64,000 bases of DNA, from contig CM114271.1 of NCBI GenBank assembly GCA_050084515.1, positions 54,746,001-54,810,000 on the forward strand. The letters are read 5' to 3'. The notes beneath the pieces are model-generated. The model made no database searches and was not told the DNA's origin. It was given only the letters and a program-made list of their open reading frames with translations. Shown here in pieces: positions 1-10,013 of this stretch. The position numbers and the translations under genes are program-made. Numbering within the stretch: the stretch's first letter is position 1; each line of letters starts with the position of its first letter. Origin of the DNA: Blasia pusilla. Lineage: Eukaryota; Marchantiophyta; Marchantiopsida; Blasiales.

Positions 1-1178
1 TGATGGTGAGGCATGTAGACTGACATTCAGCAGTTAATTGCCAGATGTATGGTGTGTGATCGAGTCCGAGCATCGTTCAATGCTCCAACTCCATAGTTGC
101 ATCCACTTCCGATCATGGGTTTAGGTTATAGATGGAGTTTGGATTTTGCAGGACCTTTGCCTTTGACGGAGCGCCATAGTCGTTATGTGTTGGTGATGGT
201 CGAGCACTTCTCGAAGTGGATAGAGTTGGTTGCATTGCCTAACAAAGCGAGTGAGGGAGTAGCGTATGCCTTCATAGATCGAGAATTGAGTCATTACGGT
301 GCACCAGCTGAGGTGTGACAAACCAGGGTACAGAGATCCGCGGGGAGTTTCAGGCCTTGTGTGATCAGGCACTAATCGACCACCGTACTACTTCGCGAGA
401 TCATCCTGAGGCGGATGGACTAGCGGAGCAGGTTGTGTAGACGATGAAGAGAGGACTACGCAAGTATGGCTTGCAGAGAGGTCACCTAGGAGATTGGGAC
501 CTTCAATTGCCGTAGTTGGCGATGGGATACAGATTTAGCAGATAGGCATCCTCAACGTCTTTCTCACTGTACTTGTTGCTTTATGGCCGAGAGCCAAATT
601 TACCTACGGCCATTCGTCGAGATACTAGTGAGGCGTTGAACCTTGATGATCCTGATGTATGGATGCTAGCATGTTTTTAGAGGGCTGAGTTGTTTCGGAG
701 AGTGATGCCCTTGGCGTTTGAGAACTTGGCGATTGTACAACATCAGGATATGTTGAGGTATGCGACTATTTGAGGAGGTGGTTATCGACCTACTATTCGG
801 AGGTTTCATCAGGGAGTGTATATCTACTTGCAGCAGACGGCACCTACGACGTTGGATGTGATTGCAGGGCGCACCATCTTGAGAGTGCGTGAGGTTTTGC
901 CATCCAGTGTTCTCTCATTGGAGGGACGCGATGGTATGGTTGGGAAGGACCATGTGCGTAACTGTACGCCATGTCATCTTCCGAACATTGACGGTACAGT
1001 TGATCCGATCTTAGCAATAGTTCTTGCAGGCTTGCGGTGTATGTTGTGGGGTTTCGCCCGTGGTGCAGCCACTATGCTAGTCTATGATGGGTGTTCGAGA
1101 GGATGGCATATGGCATGTTTGACGTCACCTCTGACTAGGATTCCTCACGGACGATGGATCTGTCCGAGATGTACATAG
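1..1178 (+). pseudogene. Ty3/gypsy polyprotein 3' part: integrase core, IN C-terminal domain and PHD finger (family A, copy 1)
   Basis: Decayed 3' end of a Ty3/gypsy pol gene. The window opens inside the integrase. Residues encoded at 97-318 match the integrase core start (W-x-LDFAGPLP, then HFSKWIELVALP). The rest of the core runs on through stops and frame changes to about 815. An uninterrupted stretch (816-1178) has the IN C-terminal fold (RVREVLPSSVL, then DHVRNCTPCHLP) followed by a PHD finger ending HGRWICPRC. Two of the eight zinc ligands are lost here (Trp for the second Cys, Tyr for the third); the other six remain. The copy at 18000-18332 has lost a different ligand, so the shared ancestor probably had all eight. 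Integrase inserts element cDNA; a PHD finger could steer it to modified chromatin, which is inference. Not functional as it stands. Confidence 0.85.
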
Positions 1179-1337
1179 AGTAGGTAGTTATACATTTCGA
1201 CTTGTGTGTGTGACATATATGACAAGAAGGCGACTAACGATGGAGCCACATGAGCACCCGACCTTCTTGATCTTAGCGTCCGAGAGATGTATGTCATGGT
1301 AGGTAGGGATAGATGGCTATCTGGAGTTAGAGGGACC

Positions 1338-1360
1338 TAACCACCAACTAGGGGGGCGAT
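1338..1360 (+). other. polypurine tract before the family A 3' LTR
   Basis: The block CTAGGGGGGCGAT lies directly before the LTR start at 1361. The same block precedes LTR-like sequence at 45199-45211 and, on the minus strand, at 17818-17832. A purine-rich tract at this place is the plus-strand primer site of LTR elements. The short upstream stretch (a 'ctatctggagttagaggga' type sequence) is also shared with the element ending at 45211. Confidence 0.65.
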
Positions 1361-2132
1361 TGGAGATATTTTGGTACTTCTTGTCTAGTTGTTTGGATGC
1401 CATGAGTTAGCACGGGATTGTGTGTGTTTGTGTGTGTGTTCGGTGACAGCGAAGTATATTGTATAGCAATGTATATGCGCACGACAACTGTCATGTCTTT
1501 TAGGATAGATCGGTGAGATCTAGTAGAGCGCCTTCCTGAGTAATGTAGGACATGCTCATTAGGTCGAGGATGACTTGTTGAGGCCTCAGGAAACTTGAGA
1601 GAGCAGGTTTCCCCTTCGTTTCGGCTCATTTGGAGCCATATTTAGGAACCTACTATTTTAGGTAAGTACCATTTTGAGTATATGATTGACTTTCTATTTT
1701 TGGTAAGTGGCCCTTGACCTCCTACATCAGGTCAAGAGCCAAGGAGATGACTTGGGAGCATAGGTTACCATGGAGAGAGCTTGGGATAGGGGAGGGGTAT
1801 ACCTCAAGGAGAGAGAGCTTGAGAGCTCATTCTCTCTTTGTTGAACCTCTTGGCATGAGGCGGCGGAGCTATGTTCTTGCTTGCCTTGTGTGTGTAACCA
1901 AGCCTCTCATTAGGAGAGTGGGTTTGGTTTGACATTGAGAGAGACATATGAGAGTGCACACATGTGAGAACTAGGGTGTTGTGAGAGAGATTGGATCTTA
2001 TTTTATTGGAAATATTTTGGTACTTCTTGTCTCGTTGTTTGGATGCCATGAGTTAGCATGGGATGGTGCGTGTTTGTGTGTGTGTTCGGTGACATTGATG
2101 TATGTTGTGTAGCGATGTGTATGCGCACGACA
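1361..2132 (+). repeat. family A 3' LTR with repeat-core-repeat structure
   Basis: Begins TGGAGATATT right after the polypurine tract and ends GCGCACGACA. The first 126 bp (1361-1486) and last 126 bp (2007-2132) are near-identical direct repeats. They flank a 520-bp core (1487-2006) rich in GA/CT. The core matches 17219-17691 and 31662-32176 on the opposite strand. The same order and the same repeat length recur at 17093-17817. It is best read as one LTR whose two ends are duplicates, but a nested arrangement is possible. Confidence 0.7.
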
Positions 2133-3464
2133 GAGCATTAGACATAGTATCGACAAACTTTATTGCTCTTGTCCAATAAAGGTTCTTTGCATTTAAAGTC
2201 CAAGAGGGATTAGAAGATAAAATTGGATTATAAAGTGTAACTAAATCACATTTTAAACGTGGTGGACATCCTGGAGGGTTGGCTTGTGGATGTGCATGGA
2301 TCATGTAATCATGGAATGGGTTCCGCAAAATTTTTCAGAAACCATTCCACATTTACGTAATTTTTTGTACTTGTGAGATAAACGCGAGCATCCCATACAT
2401 CAATGAATGCTATGGATAATATGCATCTTGCTCTCCATCGGCTTGGGCATGTTGCACAATTACGAAGATCTGCCATCAACAAAAAAAAAAAAAAAAGACA
2501 ACACATTTCTCAAAATGAAATAGTTTGACGACATCCCATCTCGATTCCATGAAAAAAACTTCTATTAAAAAACACTTGTATGTTGCCAAGGTGAAAAAAT
2601 GAGCATACCACTGGCCTCTTACTCGTGTCAACACGTTTAGTCTTAAAAAATGCTCTAGTGTGTTGCCAAGGTGAAAAAATGAGGGTACCTCTGGCCCCTT
2701 ACACGTGTCGACACCATAGGATTAAAAAAAAATTCTTAGAAAAAATATTGTATACAACAAGTTTTATGGTTTGAAAGCCTAAAAACCTTTTGATGTTCCT
2801 TTTCATCGGGAGCATGAAAAAAAATGAAGAGAAAAAGAAAGTGACAAAGCATTCTCACGAAGAGAATGTTTTCATTGATGATATTCGACTGCCCCGAGGC
2901 CTTTCCGTTGGATAGTCTGTCAACTTCCGCCGATCGACTGCACACGCAGAGCCCTGAAGTGTTTGTCGAGGGGTTGGAGCAGCGCGCAAATTAAGCAGGA
3001 GACTCAGATCCTCCGACTCGTCGAGGGAGCGCAGATCCCGAGCTGTTCCCGAAGTCGACCATCGCTCGAGATGACGGCGCGCAGCTCTCATCGTCTCGTG
3101 GGCCGGAGGAAGGAAGGAAGGAATGGCTTCCAATGAAGTTCCTTGAAAGCTACAGAGCGGAGGAGAGGAGAGAAGAGAAGGAGCTCAATGATGAGGAATC
3201 CGTATTCCGCTGTCGGATCTCGATCCTATCTGTGACTAGGAGAAACTCTCTGCAGAAACGTGGTCGAAGCTGTTGTACAATTGGGCCGCCACTGGAAGCG
3301 TGTGTATGCAGATCGTCATCGCACTCATGTGCGATCGCCCTTGAATTCGTTGCAATCGCCCTCTTTCCAGGTCCGCGAGTCTGAACAGTCCAGACTCTCG
3401 GCGCCCGTCCTGTACGCTCCTCCGTGTGGGTCTGCGGATGCCCGTCAGTTTCTGGACGCCAGGG
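2133..3464. other. non-coding flank with an 80-bp tandem duplication
   Basis: AT-rich to about 2870, then more GC-rich up to the repeats before the O-fucosyltransferase gene. Two direct copies about 80 bp long lie at roughly 2578-2657 and 2658-2740. Each starts 'gttgccaaggtgaaaaaatg' and continues with a diverged 'actggcc..ttac.cgtgtc' block. No coding region could be supported. The GC-rich part (2880-3460) could hold the promoter of the downstream gene, which is inference. Confidence 0.5.
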
Positions 3465-3925
3465 CCTGAGCATTGAAGAGTAAGTAGTTCTGGGTGTGCC
3501 CATGGATGTGGGGCAGTTTCCACATTCAAGCTCCTGAGTGCTAAAGAGCGTTTGCCCTCGTCCTGCGCATTTGTGGGTGTGCCTATGGGTATAGGGCAGT
3601 TTACACATTCGAATTCTTGAGCACTAAAGAACGTCCACACTCGTCTTGCACATTCTTGGGTGTGTATTCCTATGGATGTGGGGCAATTCCACATTCTAAC
3701 TCCTGAGCACTAAAGAGTGTTTACAGTCGTCCTGCACATTCTTGGGAGTGTGGCTATTGATGTGGGGCAACTTCCACATTCTAACTCCTGAGCACTAAAG
3801 AGTGTTTACACATGTCCTGCACATTTTTGGGTGTTTGTGTGTGTTGTGCCTATGCATGGGCGACAATTTCCAGCTTCGAGGGCTTGAGTACTTGAGGGTA
3901 TTTGCAGTGGTCCTGTAGTCTACGT
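3465..3925. repeat. tandem repeat, about 85-bp unit, six diverged copies
   Basis: Copies start with CCTGAGCACTAAAGAG or close variants at 3465, 3533, 3616, 3702, 3787 and 3883, giving spacings of 68, 83, 86, 85 and 96 bp. Each full unit also holds 'cctgcacattcttgggtgtg' and 'atgtggggcaacttccacat'. Units 3 to 5 are closest to each other. The array lies just upstream of the candidate first exon of the O-fucosyltransferase gene, so it may be in its promoter or 5' leader. Open frames across it on the minus strand only reflect the repeat. Confidence 0.85.
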
Positions 3926-4034
3926 CTCACAGTTTTCAGCTGCAAGGTTTATCCACGAAATGGTTCTGATTTCAAATTCGGTCAGGCGCTTGCAGAAGGG
4001 CTGGTGTATGCCTTTCCGCTACTGACGAAAGGCG

Positions 4035-4295
4035 ATGGCGCGAATGACTCGTCTGAAAAGCCTAAAACTGAAAGATGAGGATGCGAAGAAGAAGAAGAAG
4101 GAGGACGAGGAGGACGAGGAGGAAGAAGAGGACATGGACACGCGAGAGGAAGGGACGATGAACTCTTGTGGAGCGCGACTCAGAGTTCTTGTTTGGTATG
4201 TGGGATGGGCTGCAATATCAGCGCACCTGGGCTACGATCTGGCGAAGAGCGATGCGCGAAGCAGTAACGCCATGTGGGTCAACAATCTCTTCTCT
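4035..4295 (+). CDS. candidate first exon of the O-fucosyltransferase gene (membrane anchor)
   Basis: An 87-codon open stretch from an ATG at 4035 to a strong GTGAGT donor at 4296. The product starts MARMTRLKSLKLKDE, followed by a Lys/Asp/Glu run (about residues 18-36). A hydrophobic segment at about 48-68 (LRVLVWYVGWAAISAHLGY) could be a single signal-anchor helix. Plant O-fucosyltransferase-like proteins are typically type II Golgi membrane proteins with a short cytosolic N-terminus, so this fits. It ends in phase 0, while the next recognised exon (5025 or 5034) needs a different phase. At least one small exon between 4296 and 5024 is therefore missing from the model, or this is not the true first exon. 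Confidence 0.45.
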
Positions 4296-5024
4296 GTGAG
4301 TGTCCAAATCAAGAGAACGTGCTCCCATTGAAGAATTCTCGCTCTCCTTCCTTTGTCATCAGAGCCCAATCGGCGAGCTGCTCCCGCCTAACAGCCTCGT
4401 CCGCTGGCTTTCTTAGGAGTACCTACCTCCGAGACGCATGCACGACATTCTCTTCGAAAGCAGACGGCTCCTGATTTCCATGGTGGGTTGGTTCCCCATT
4501 TTACACGGTTCACGGCAATGTCAGTTCGATTCCATCGTTGCATGCGTAGTGTCGTCAGTTCCACTCCAGACGATTCTTCTTTTTCTGAAAATGCGCAGCT
4601 CGGAATTTCTCTACTTCAAATTGGAAACGCTGTGGTGCCACTCGCAGCACCGGGAATTTAACCAGAGCTCTCGACCCTTTTGTGATCTGTGCTCGTCATC
4701 TAGGGCGCCGAGAATGGCACTGGGCGAGCCGATGCGTGGGAACCCCCTGACGGCAAGGTTTTCCAGCAGTGCGTGCAGGCAGACGCATCACCATCTCCAT
4801 TAGGTCCTCTGCTCTTCCACCATCCCCTCCCTCCGTCCCCCACTCTGATGAGGATGATCGACAAGCTCCTGTACATTGATTTCTTCGTTTCTTGGCTTCA
4901 ATTAAGAAATGGCAGCGAGCGGCTATTCGTTCCTGAGCGTGGCCCTCGATTCCAGCCAGAGGGGCGATTCACAGCTGTTGAATTGACGGGTATTGTGGGT
5001 TTGGATGTGCTGGGACTGACACAG

Positions 5025-8000
5025 TATCTACAGAACACAATGGATATATGCAAGTCTTCTGCACGGGTGGCCTGTTCCAGCTTCACATATGTGTGAGGAT
5101 CTGTGAGTTCAGCTTTCGTGTTGTGAAATCCTTAGCTATGGTGTTGTTTCTGTGGTTTGTTTAGGAGATTTGTGGCTTCAACTTTGTCGTTTGAAAATCT
5201 TTGGGTTCGGGATTACCTATCTCGTGGGGGAGGGACCAGGCGGAAGCAAGTGGTTATAGTGTTCACGAGATTTGTGGGTTCAGCTTTCCTTTTTCAGAAT
5301 CTTGAGGTTCTAGATGGCCAATCTCATGAGTTGGCAAGTAAGCTGAGTGGAGTGTGTATGGTGTTGTTTGTCCAGGAGATTTGTGGGTTCAGATTTCATG
5401 TTGTCAAAATCTGTAGCTTCTAGCTTACCAGTCTCCTGAGTGAGCAAGTGAAAGCGAAAATGCATGGTGTTGGTTTAGGAGACGAAACACTTTGAGAGAA
5501 TTCTCAGGTTCAACCTATGGCCTGGGATCTTCTAAATAGTGTGATAGGAGTTGGGATTCTCAAGAGGTCAACAGAGGGTGATGTTTGGAAAACTGCCTTT
5601 TTGTGCAGGTTTGTAACGCAGTTGCAGTTGCAAAGATGATGAATGCGACTTTACTGATCCCCTACTTCAGAGACAGTAATGTTTGGCACGATCCCAGGTG
5701 TGTGGTTCTCGATCTCAAACTCATGGACTGCCACTTAAGTATTCACCAACCCTAGCAAAAAGGTTATGACGTCCACCACCTCATTTGAGGTGTTGGATGT
5801 CATCCTGGATTGATACAGTATTACTTAAAAGGTTTTAGGTTTGCCTTGCCCAATTGAATTTTTTCTCAAATTGCTTACAGTCTGAAGTGACTTTTCACGC
5901 AGCAAATTCCATGATATCTATGATGTGGATCACTTCATATCATATCTGAAGGAAGACGTGCAAATTGTGAAGAATCTGCCGACTGAATTTGAATTCAGTA
6001 CACCTGAGTACTATGGTGAGAAATGTCCAGAACGTCCAAATTGCTTTGTCTGGATGCCGAAGCACTCAACAAAAGATTGGTACATGGCCAATCTCCTGCC
6101 ACTGTTAAAAAGGTAGTCACCGAATGGTTCGATTGAGTTTCTATCATTTCCTATGAAATTATTGACAATGTTGCAGTTCTTTGGTTATAGCAAACTAGTA
6201 AAACTCTTGTGTAGGGAATTCAAGCACTGAAAGTCAATGAATCTGCATAACAGTGTGGGAGCAGGAAGAGCTGAGTCCCCATTTTGGGCAATGCTGCCCC
6301 ATTTTGTTCTATGCATGACACTCAAAGGCGGCTTTGATTTTTACTTGGATATTTGGTCACCAACTGCAGTTTTGGAGTTGTGGCCATTGAAAGATACCAT
6401 CATAAGCTCTCGTTTGACGGCTTACCAGAAGAGATTGTGAAGCTCCGATGTCGCACAAACTTCCATGCTCTGAGATTTGTGGACCCCATCATTAATCTGA
6501 GTGGAGTAATTCTGAGTCGAATCAGGAAAAAAGCAATATTTCATGGTGAAATCTCGTCGTTGCCTGAAAGTGTCACAAATCAGACCTCTACAAATACCTC
6601 ACAAAACTGGTGGGAGTTATGGAAGAGGAAGTTGATGACAGTAGAGTTGCCACTGGAAACAACTGCAGGAAGATTCATTGGACTCCATATAAGATTCGAG
6701 AAGGATATGATTGCCCATTCATCTTGTTACTACAATGGAGGATTGGCAGAGAAGAGGGCACTGATTGCTTATCGCCAGAATGTCTTCAAGTGATTTTCTG
6801 AAGCTTTTATCGCAGCTCCTACCTATGTCTTTGCAAATTAAAACGAGGTTCTTTCCATCTTGCATATCAGCCTATGTTGCCATCCCTGGTGCTCTATTCC
6901 CATGCAAGGAGCAGTCAGACATGACAATTTTGTGCATGCCATTCCTTAGACCTGCTTTAGCAGATTATTGATCAAGGCAAGTACCTCAGCATTTTGCATG
7001 ACGTACTTGGTTTTGTTGGATTGCAGAAATCATGTTGCTAAAGCCCGTTTCCATCCTAGCTACCTCCGCATGAATGGAAGTTGTCCACTTACGCCTGAAG
7101 AGATGGGTCTCTTACTAGCAGGTCTTGGATTCAAAAATACTACAATTGTATACACAGCTGGCAAGGTACTGAACTCCCACGCTCCCATGCACCCTTTGTC
7201 CAGAGAAAGTTTCTGTTGCTTAGTCCAAACAAAACAAGCATTCAGTGTCAATACCATATCTTATCTGCTTCTTCCAGTATATCTCATCTACTGGAAGAAG
7301 CAGATAAGAGTTATTATGTCTGTGACAGGTGTCTCATTGATCAAGTCCCATCTGTGGCCTTGGTAAAACATTGTCTGATCCAGGTTAACTAATATGGAGT
7401 CAGAGATTGAAGCTTTTTTTGGTCCAAGTCTAGCAGATATTCTATGTACAATGACGATCAGTGTAGTTTATAATTGGCTGAATTTGCCCAAGTAGATGTT
7501 GTGAGCCTCAAATTAGGAATGGGCTGAAGGCATCGGTTTGACTTCAAGAGGCTGAGGAGAAACCTGATTGATTTGTTCAGTCCATTTATGGTGGAGAGGC
7601 AAGGCTAAAGCCCTTGAGGGACCTCTTCCCGATGCTTGAGAACAAGGAATCCTTGACGACAGATGAGGAGCTTCAACCTTTTTTACTGTATGCTCACAAG
7701 TTAGCAGCTCTTGATTTTCTTGTGCTTCTCAACAGCAACGTTTTCATGTCGAATTCAGCTGGAAACTTCCCAAACGTCTTGGTGAGTACTTTCTTCATGT
7801 CCAAAGCTAATGTCATTTTGTGACCGAGCATATTTACTTCTGACTGAATCTTTTAGGCTGTTCATACACACTGGGAGAGGTAAGAACTGGAGATCAGTGG
7901 TCAAGAAAATGGCCGCATTATTTGAGCCGTACTTTCAAAACACTGGCCATGTTAAGGAAGGGATTACTGCCACTAGGTTTCATTTCGTGTAGTTTTCGGG

Positions 8001-8639
8001 AGAGTGTAGGCATGTACAAAAAACCTTACTGTTGGTTGGACCTCCCTGAATGCCGAGATAACCTCATACACAAAGACTACAATCCCTCACCAGAACACCT
8101 GTGCTCAGAAAGTTGTCTCAATGTCATGCCCTTGTGCCCCTCACAAGACGGTCTTCATAATCAGTGGAGAGTCGAGTTGTGAAAACATACCAGGTGCCTT
8201 GAGAGATGAAGGTCTCGTCCTTGTTTGCACGTGCTCTCTATCAACTCCACCTATAGCACAGTTCAACCAGAGTGCAGGGTCTATGGTCACAAGGCTAGCA
8301 CTGGCACTACCTCATCAGTACAGTCTATCAACTCCACTATGTTTACCCTTGTTGCCGACATCAAGTGTATGACTGGAAAGCTTGTCCAAACCTCTAACTA
8401 GCTCGGGAATCTGGGTTTTGCAGACTGGCCACAGGACCTTCTTTGGAATGAGAAAGTCCATACACCCAGACAAGGCAGTGATAGTTAAGCTTCTTAACAA
8501 TACAGCTCTTGGCTGGAAGGAATTTTGTGAGCAAGTGACCAACGCTCATGAAGCAAGGATGGGTGGGCCAGTGATTCGCAGGCAGAAGTATTCCGTTTAC
8601 AGATATCCCATACCTGATTGCATGTGCACACACCCTTGA
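5025..8639 (+). CDS. plant GDP-fucose protein O-fucosyltransferase-like (DUF246/GT106 type), spliced
   Basis: Probable Golgi glycosyltransferase of the plant O-fucosyltransferase family; the acceptor is unknown. Exons read from matching GT-AG phases: 5025 (or 5034)-5092, 5609-5697, 5903-6112, 6370-6789, 7027-7165, 7581-7781 and 8424-8639 (stop TGA). Family landmarks in order: NGYM.VFCTGGL; VCNAVAVAKMMNATLLIP; FHDIYDVDHFI; PKHSTKDWY; LRCRTNFHALRF; the donor-site motif GLHIRFEKDMIAHSSC; CPLTPEEMGLLLAGLGF; YGGEARLKPLRDLFP; LAALDF; NFPNVL then TGHRTFF; and a C-terminal YPIPDCMC. No stop or frameshift is needed with these exons. Odd point: the near-invariant G-L-N-Q-x-R motif is GLFQLH here. The N-terminal exons are incomplete. 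It is the only apparently intact host gene in the window. Confidence 0.85.
5095..5515. repeat. tandem repeat of about 105 bp inside an O-fucosyltransferase intron
   Basis: Diverged units beginning near 'ggagatttgtgggttcagctt' start at about 5095, 5165, 5267, 5375 and 5480. Each continues with 'ttgtcaaaatct' and 'tggtgttg' type blocks. The array fills most of the 5093-5608 intron. It is a local sequence expansion with no coding sense. Confidence 0.7.
7259..7309. repeat. perfect 21-bp inverted repeat with 9-base loop in an intron
   Basis: The arms are 7259-7279 (starting TCTTATCTGC) and 7289-7309 (ending GCAGATAAGA), with loop 7280-7288. All 21 pairs match. It lies in the 7166-7580 intron of the O-fucosyltransferase gene. 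It may be a small foldback insertion or a repair-templated inversion; a microRNA precursor is unlikely at this size. Confidence 0.9.
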
Positions 8640-9889
8640 CCCAATAAATGTTTTCCGAGTGGATCACCCAATTGTCTTCGACAGGCACTGGAATATTTGG
8701 AGCCAAGGAATCTGCTACTCAACAGAATGCAATAGAGTAAATTCGGCTTCCATGTTAGCGTTAGAATTCCACTGCACAACTTGTGGCAGTAGGATACAAG
8801 CGATAATCGAATCTCGTGAATGAGCTAGTACAACCACGGCTAGAGTGATGAAGAATGCCATTTGTTGTAGCAGTGACCATTGTAAATTACATAGACCAGA
8901 ACTGATTTGGTGCATTTTTTTCCGTAAGGTCATGAGGTTGAATGATCCGAAGCTTAAAATATTGATCTGATGTTTTGTTGTCTGACGAGAGCAGTGTAAG
9001 ATGTGACACTATTCACATGTAACATCCGAGGAGACTCCCAAATTCTTGCTTGTTGAAACGGATGATTCGCATGACAATGGCGCTGATAGTCCATTTAGAT
9101 GGCTCAAAAATATCTTTGACTCTGAGCGAATCCATGACTAATTTTTGGAGGTTAACCTCCAAAACTTCGAGTTGTCTGTCCCATAAGTGCTTGCTACTTA
9201 CAAATCTCATACACTGTCTCAAAATCCAGTCTTATGTCTCCATTTTATTTTTCGCCCCAGGCTCTGGAAACACATTTCTTTCCCATGGATTCTGTTTTTT
9301 CACACATGTAATTTATATTATTACGGGTCTTTTTGGGTCCATAGTCTTTTAAGGTCGTATTCTCCCTAACGATTTTGAGACGCGTCCTGAAATGAAGTTC
9401 GGATGCCTTTCACTCTGGCACGGGCACCGGCTGGTCTTTATAAAGTATAATGTATAACTTGCATCCCACGGGTACTTCTCACTAGTCATAACTAGAGACA
9501 TGCATCTCTCATTTCAATCATTGCCGTTATTTTCCACCGACGCAAGCTCCATAAGTATGCTATGATGAATTTTCCATACTTCAAATTTTTTTAAATCGAA
9601 TCTTTAAAGAAGTTCAATCTTAAAGCTGTTACAACCCTGCACCTGCGCAAACTGTGGAAGAATCCGTGGGATGTACGGTTATGATATTTCCTAATTACTT
9701 CGCGTCCTGGGTTTGGGTCATCCTACAAGTGCCCTATACTTACACTATTTGGAAAACAGTGGTCATTGTATTTGTGCCCTATATTTACATTACTAGTTTA
9801 TATTTCATCCTCTCCCAGTATTAAAATTTTCCTAACTGATTTTTTTTTTTTAAACGATTAAAATATCACTGTAATCACTACTTCATTTC
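8640..9889. other. 3' flank of the O-fucosyltransferase gene, no further gene recognised
   Basis: The first few hundred bases should include the 3' UTR. Short open frames on both strands here have no recognisable motif or codon pattern. The sequence becomes AT-rich with homopolymer runs towards 9840. Confidence 0.5.
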
Positions 9890-10013
9890 CTTCCGAGGCA
9901 TCGAAGTATCATAATCACCATTCCCCCTCTTTCCCATCGCTTCCCCTTTCCCTTCCGAGGCATCGAAGTATTATGATCACCATTCCCCGTCTTTCCCATC
10001 ACTTCCCCATTGA
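9890..10013. repeat. 62-bp tandem dimer
   Basis: Two direct copies at about 9890-9951 and 9952-10013. Each has 'ccttccgaggcatcgaagta', 'atcaccattcccc' and 'ctttcccatc.cttcccc', with a few substitutions. Confidence 0.85.

Noticed and set aside
3150-3694. Two 152-codon minus-strand open frames.
   Set aside because: They overlap the 85-bp tandem array, show its periodicity and have no domain.
7857-7992. Candidate O-fucosyltransferase exon with a frameshift (reads LFIHTGRGKNWRSVVKKM).
   Set aside because: The phase 0 donor at 7782 joins without a break to the acceptor before 8424, giving NFPNVL then TGHRTFF and the expected C-terminus. 7782-8423 is better read as one intron.
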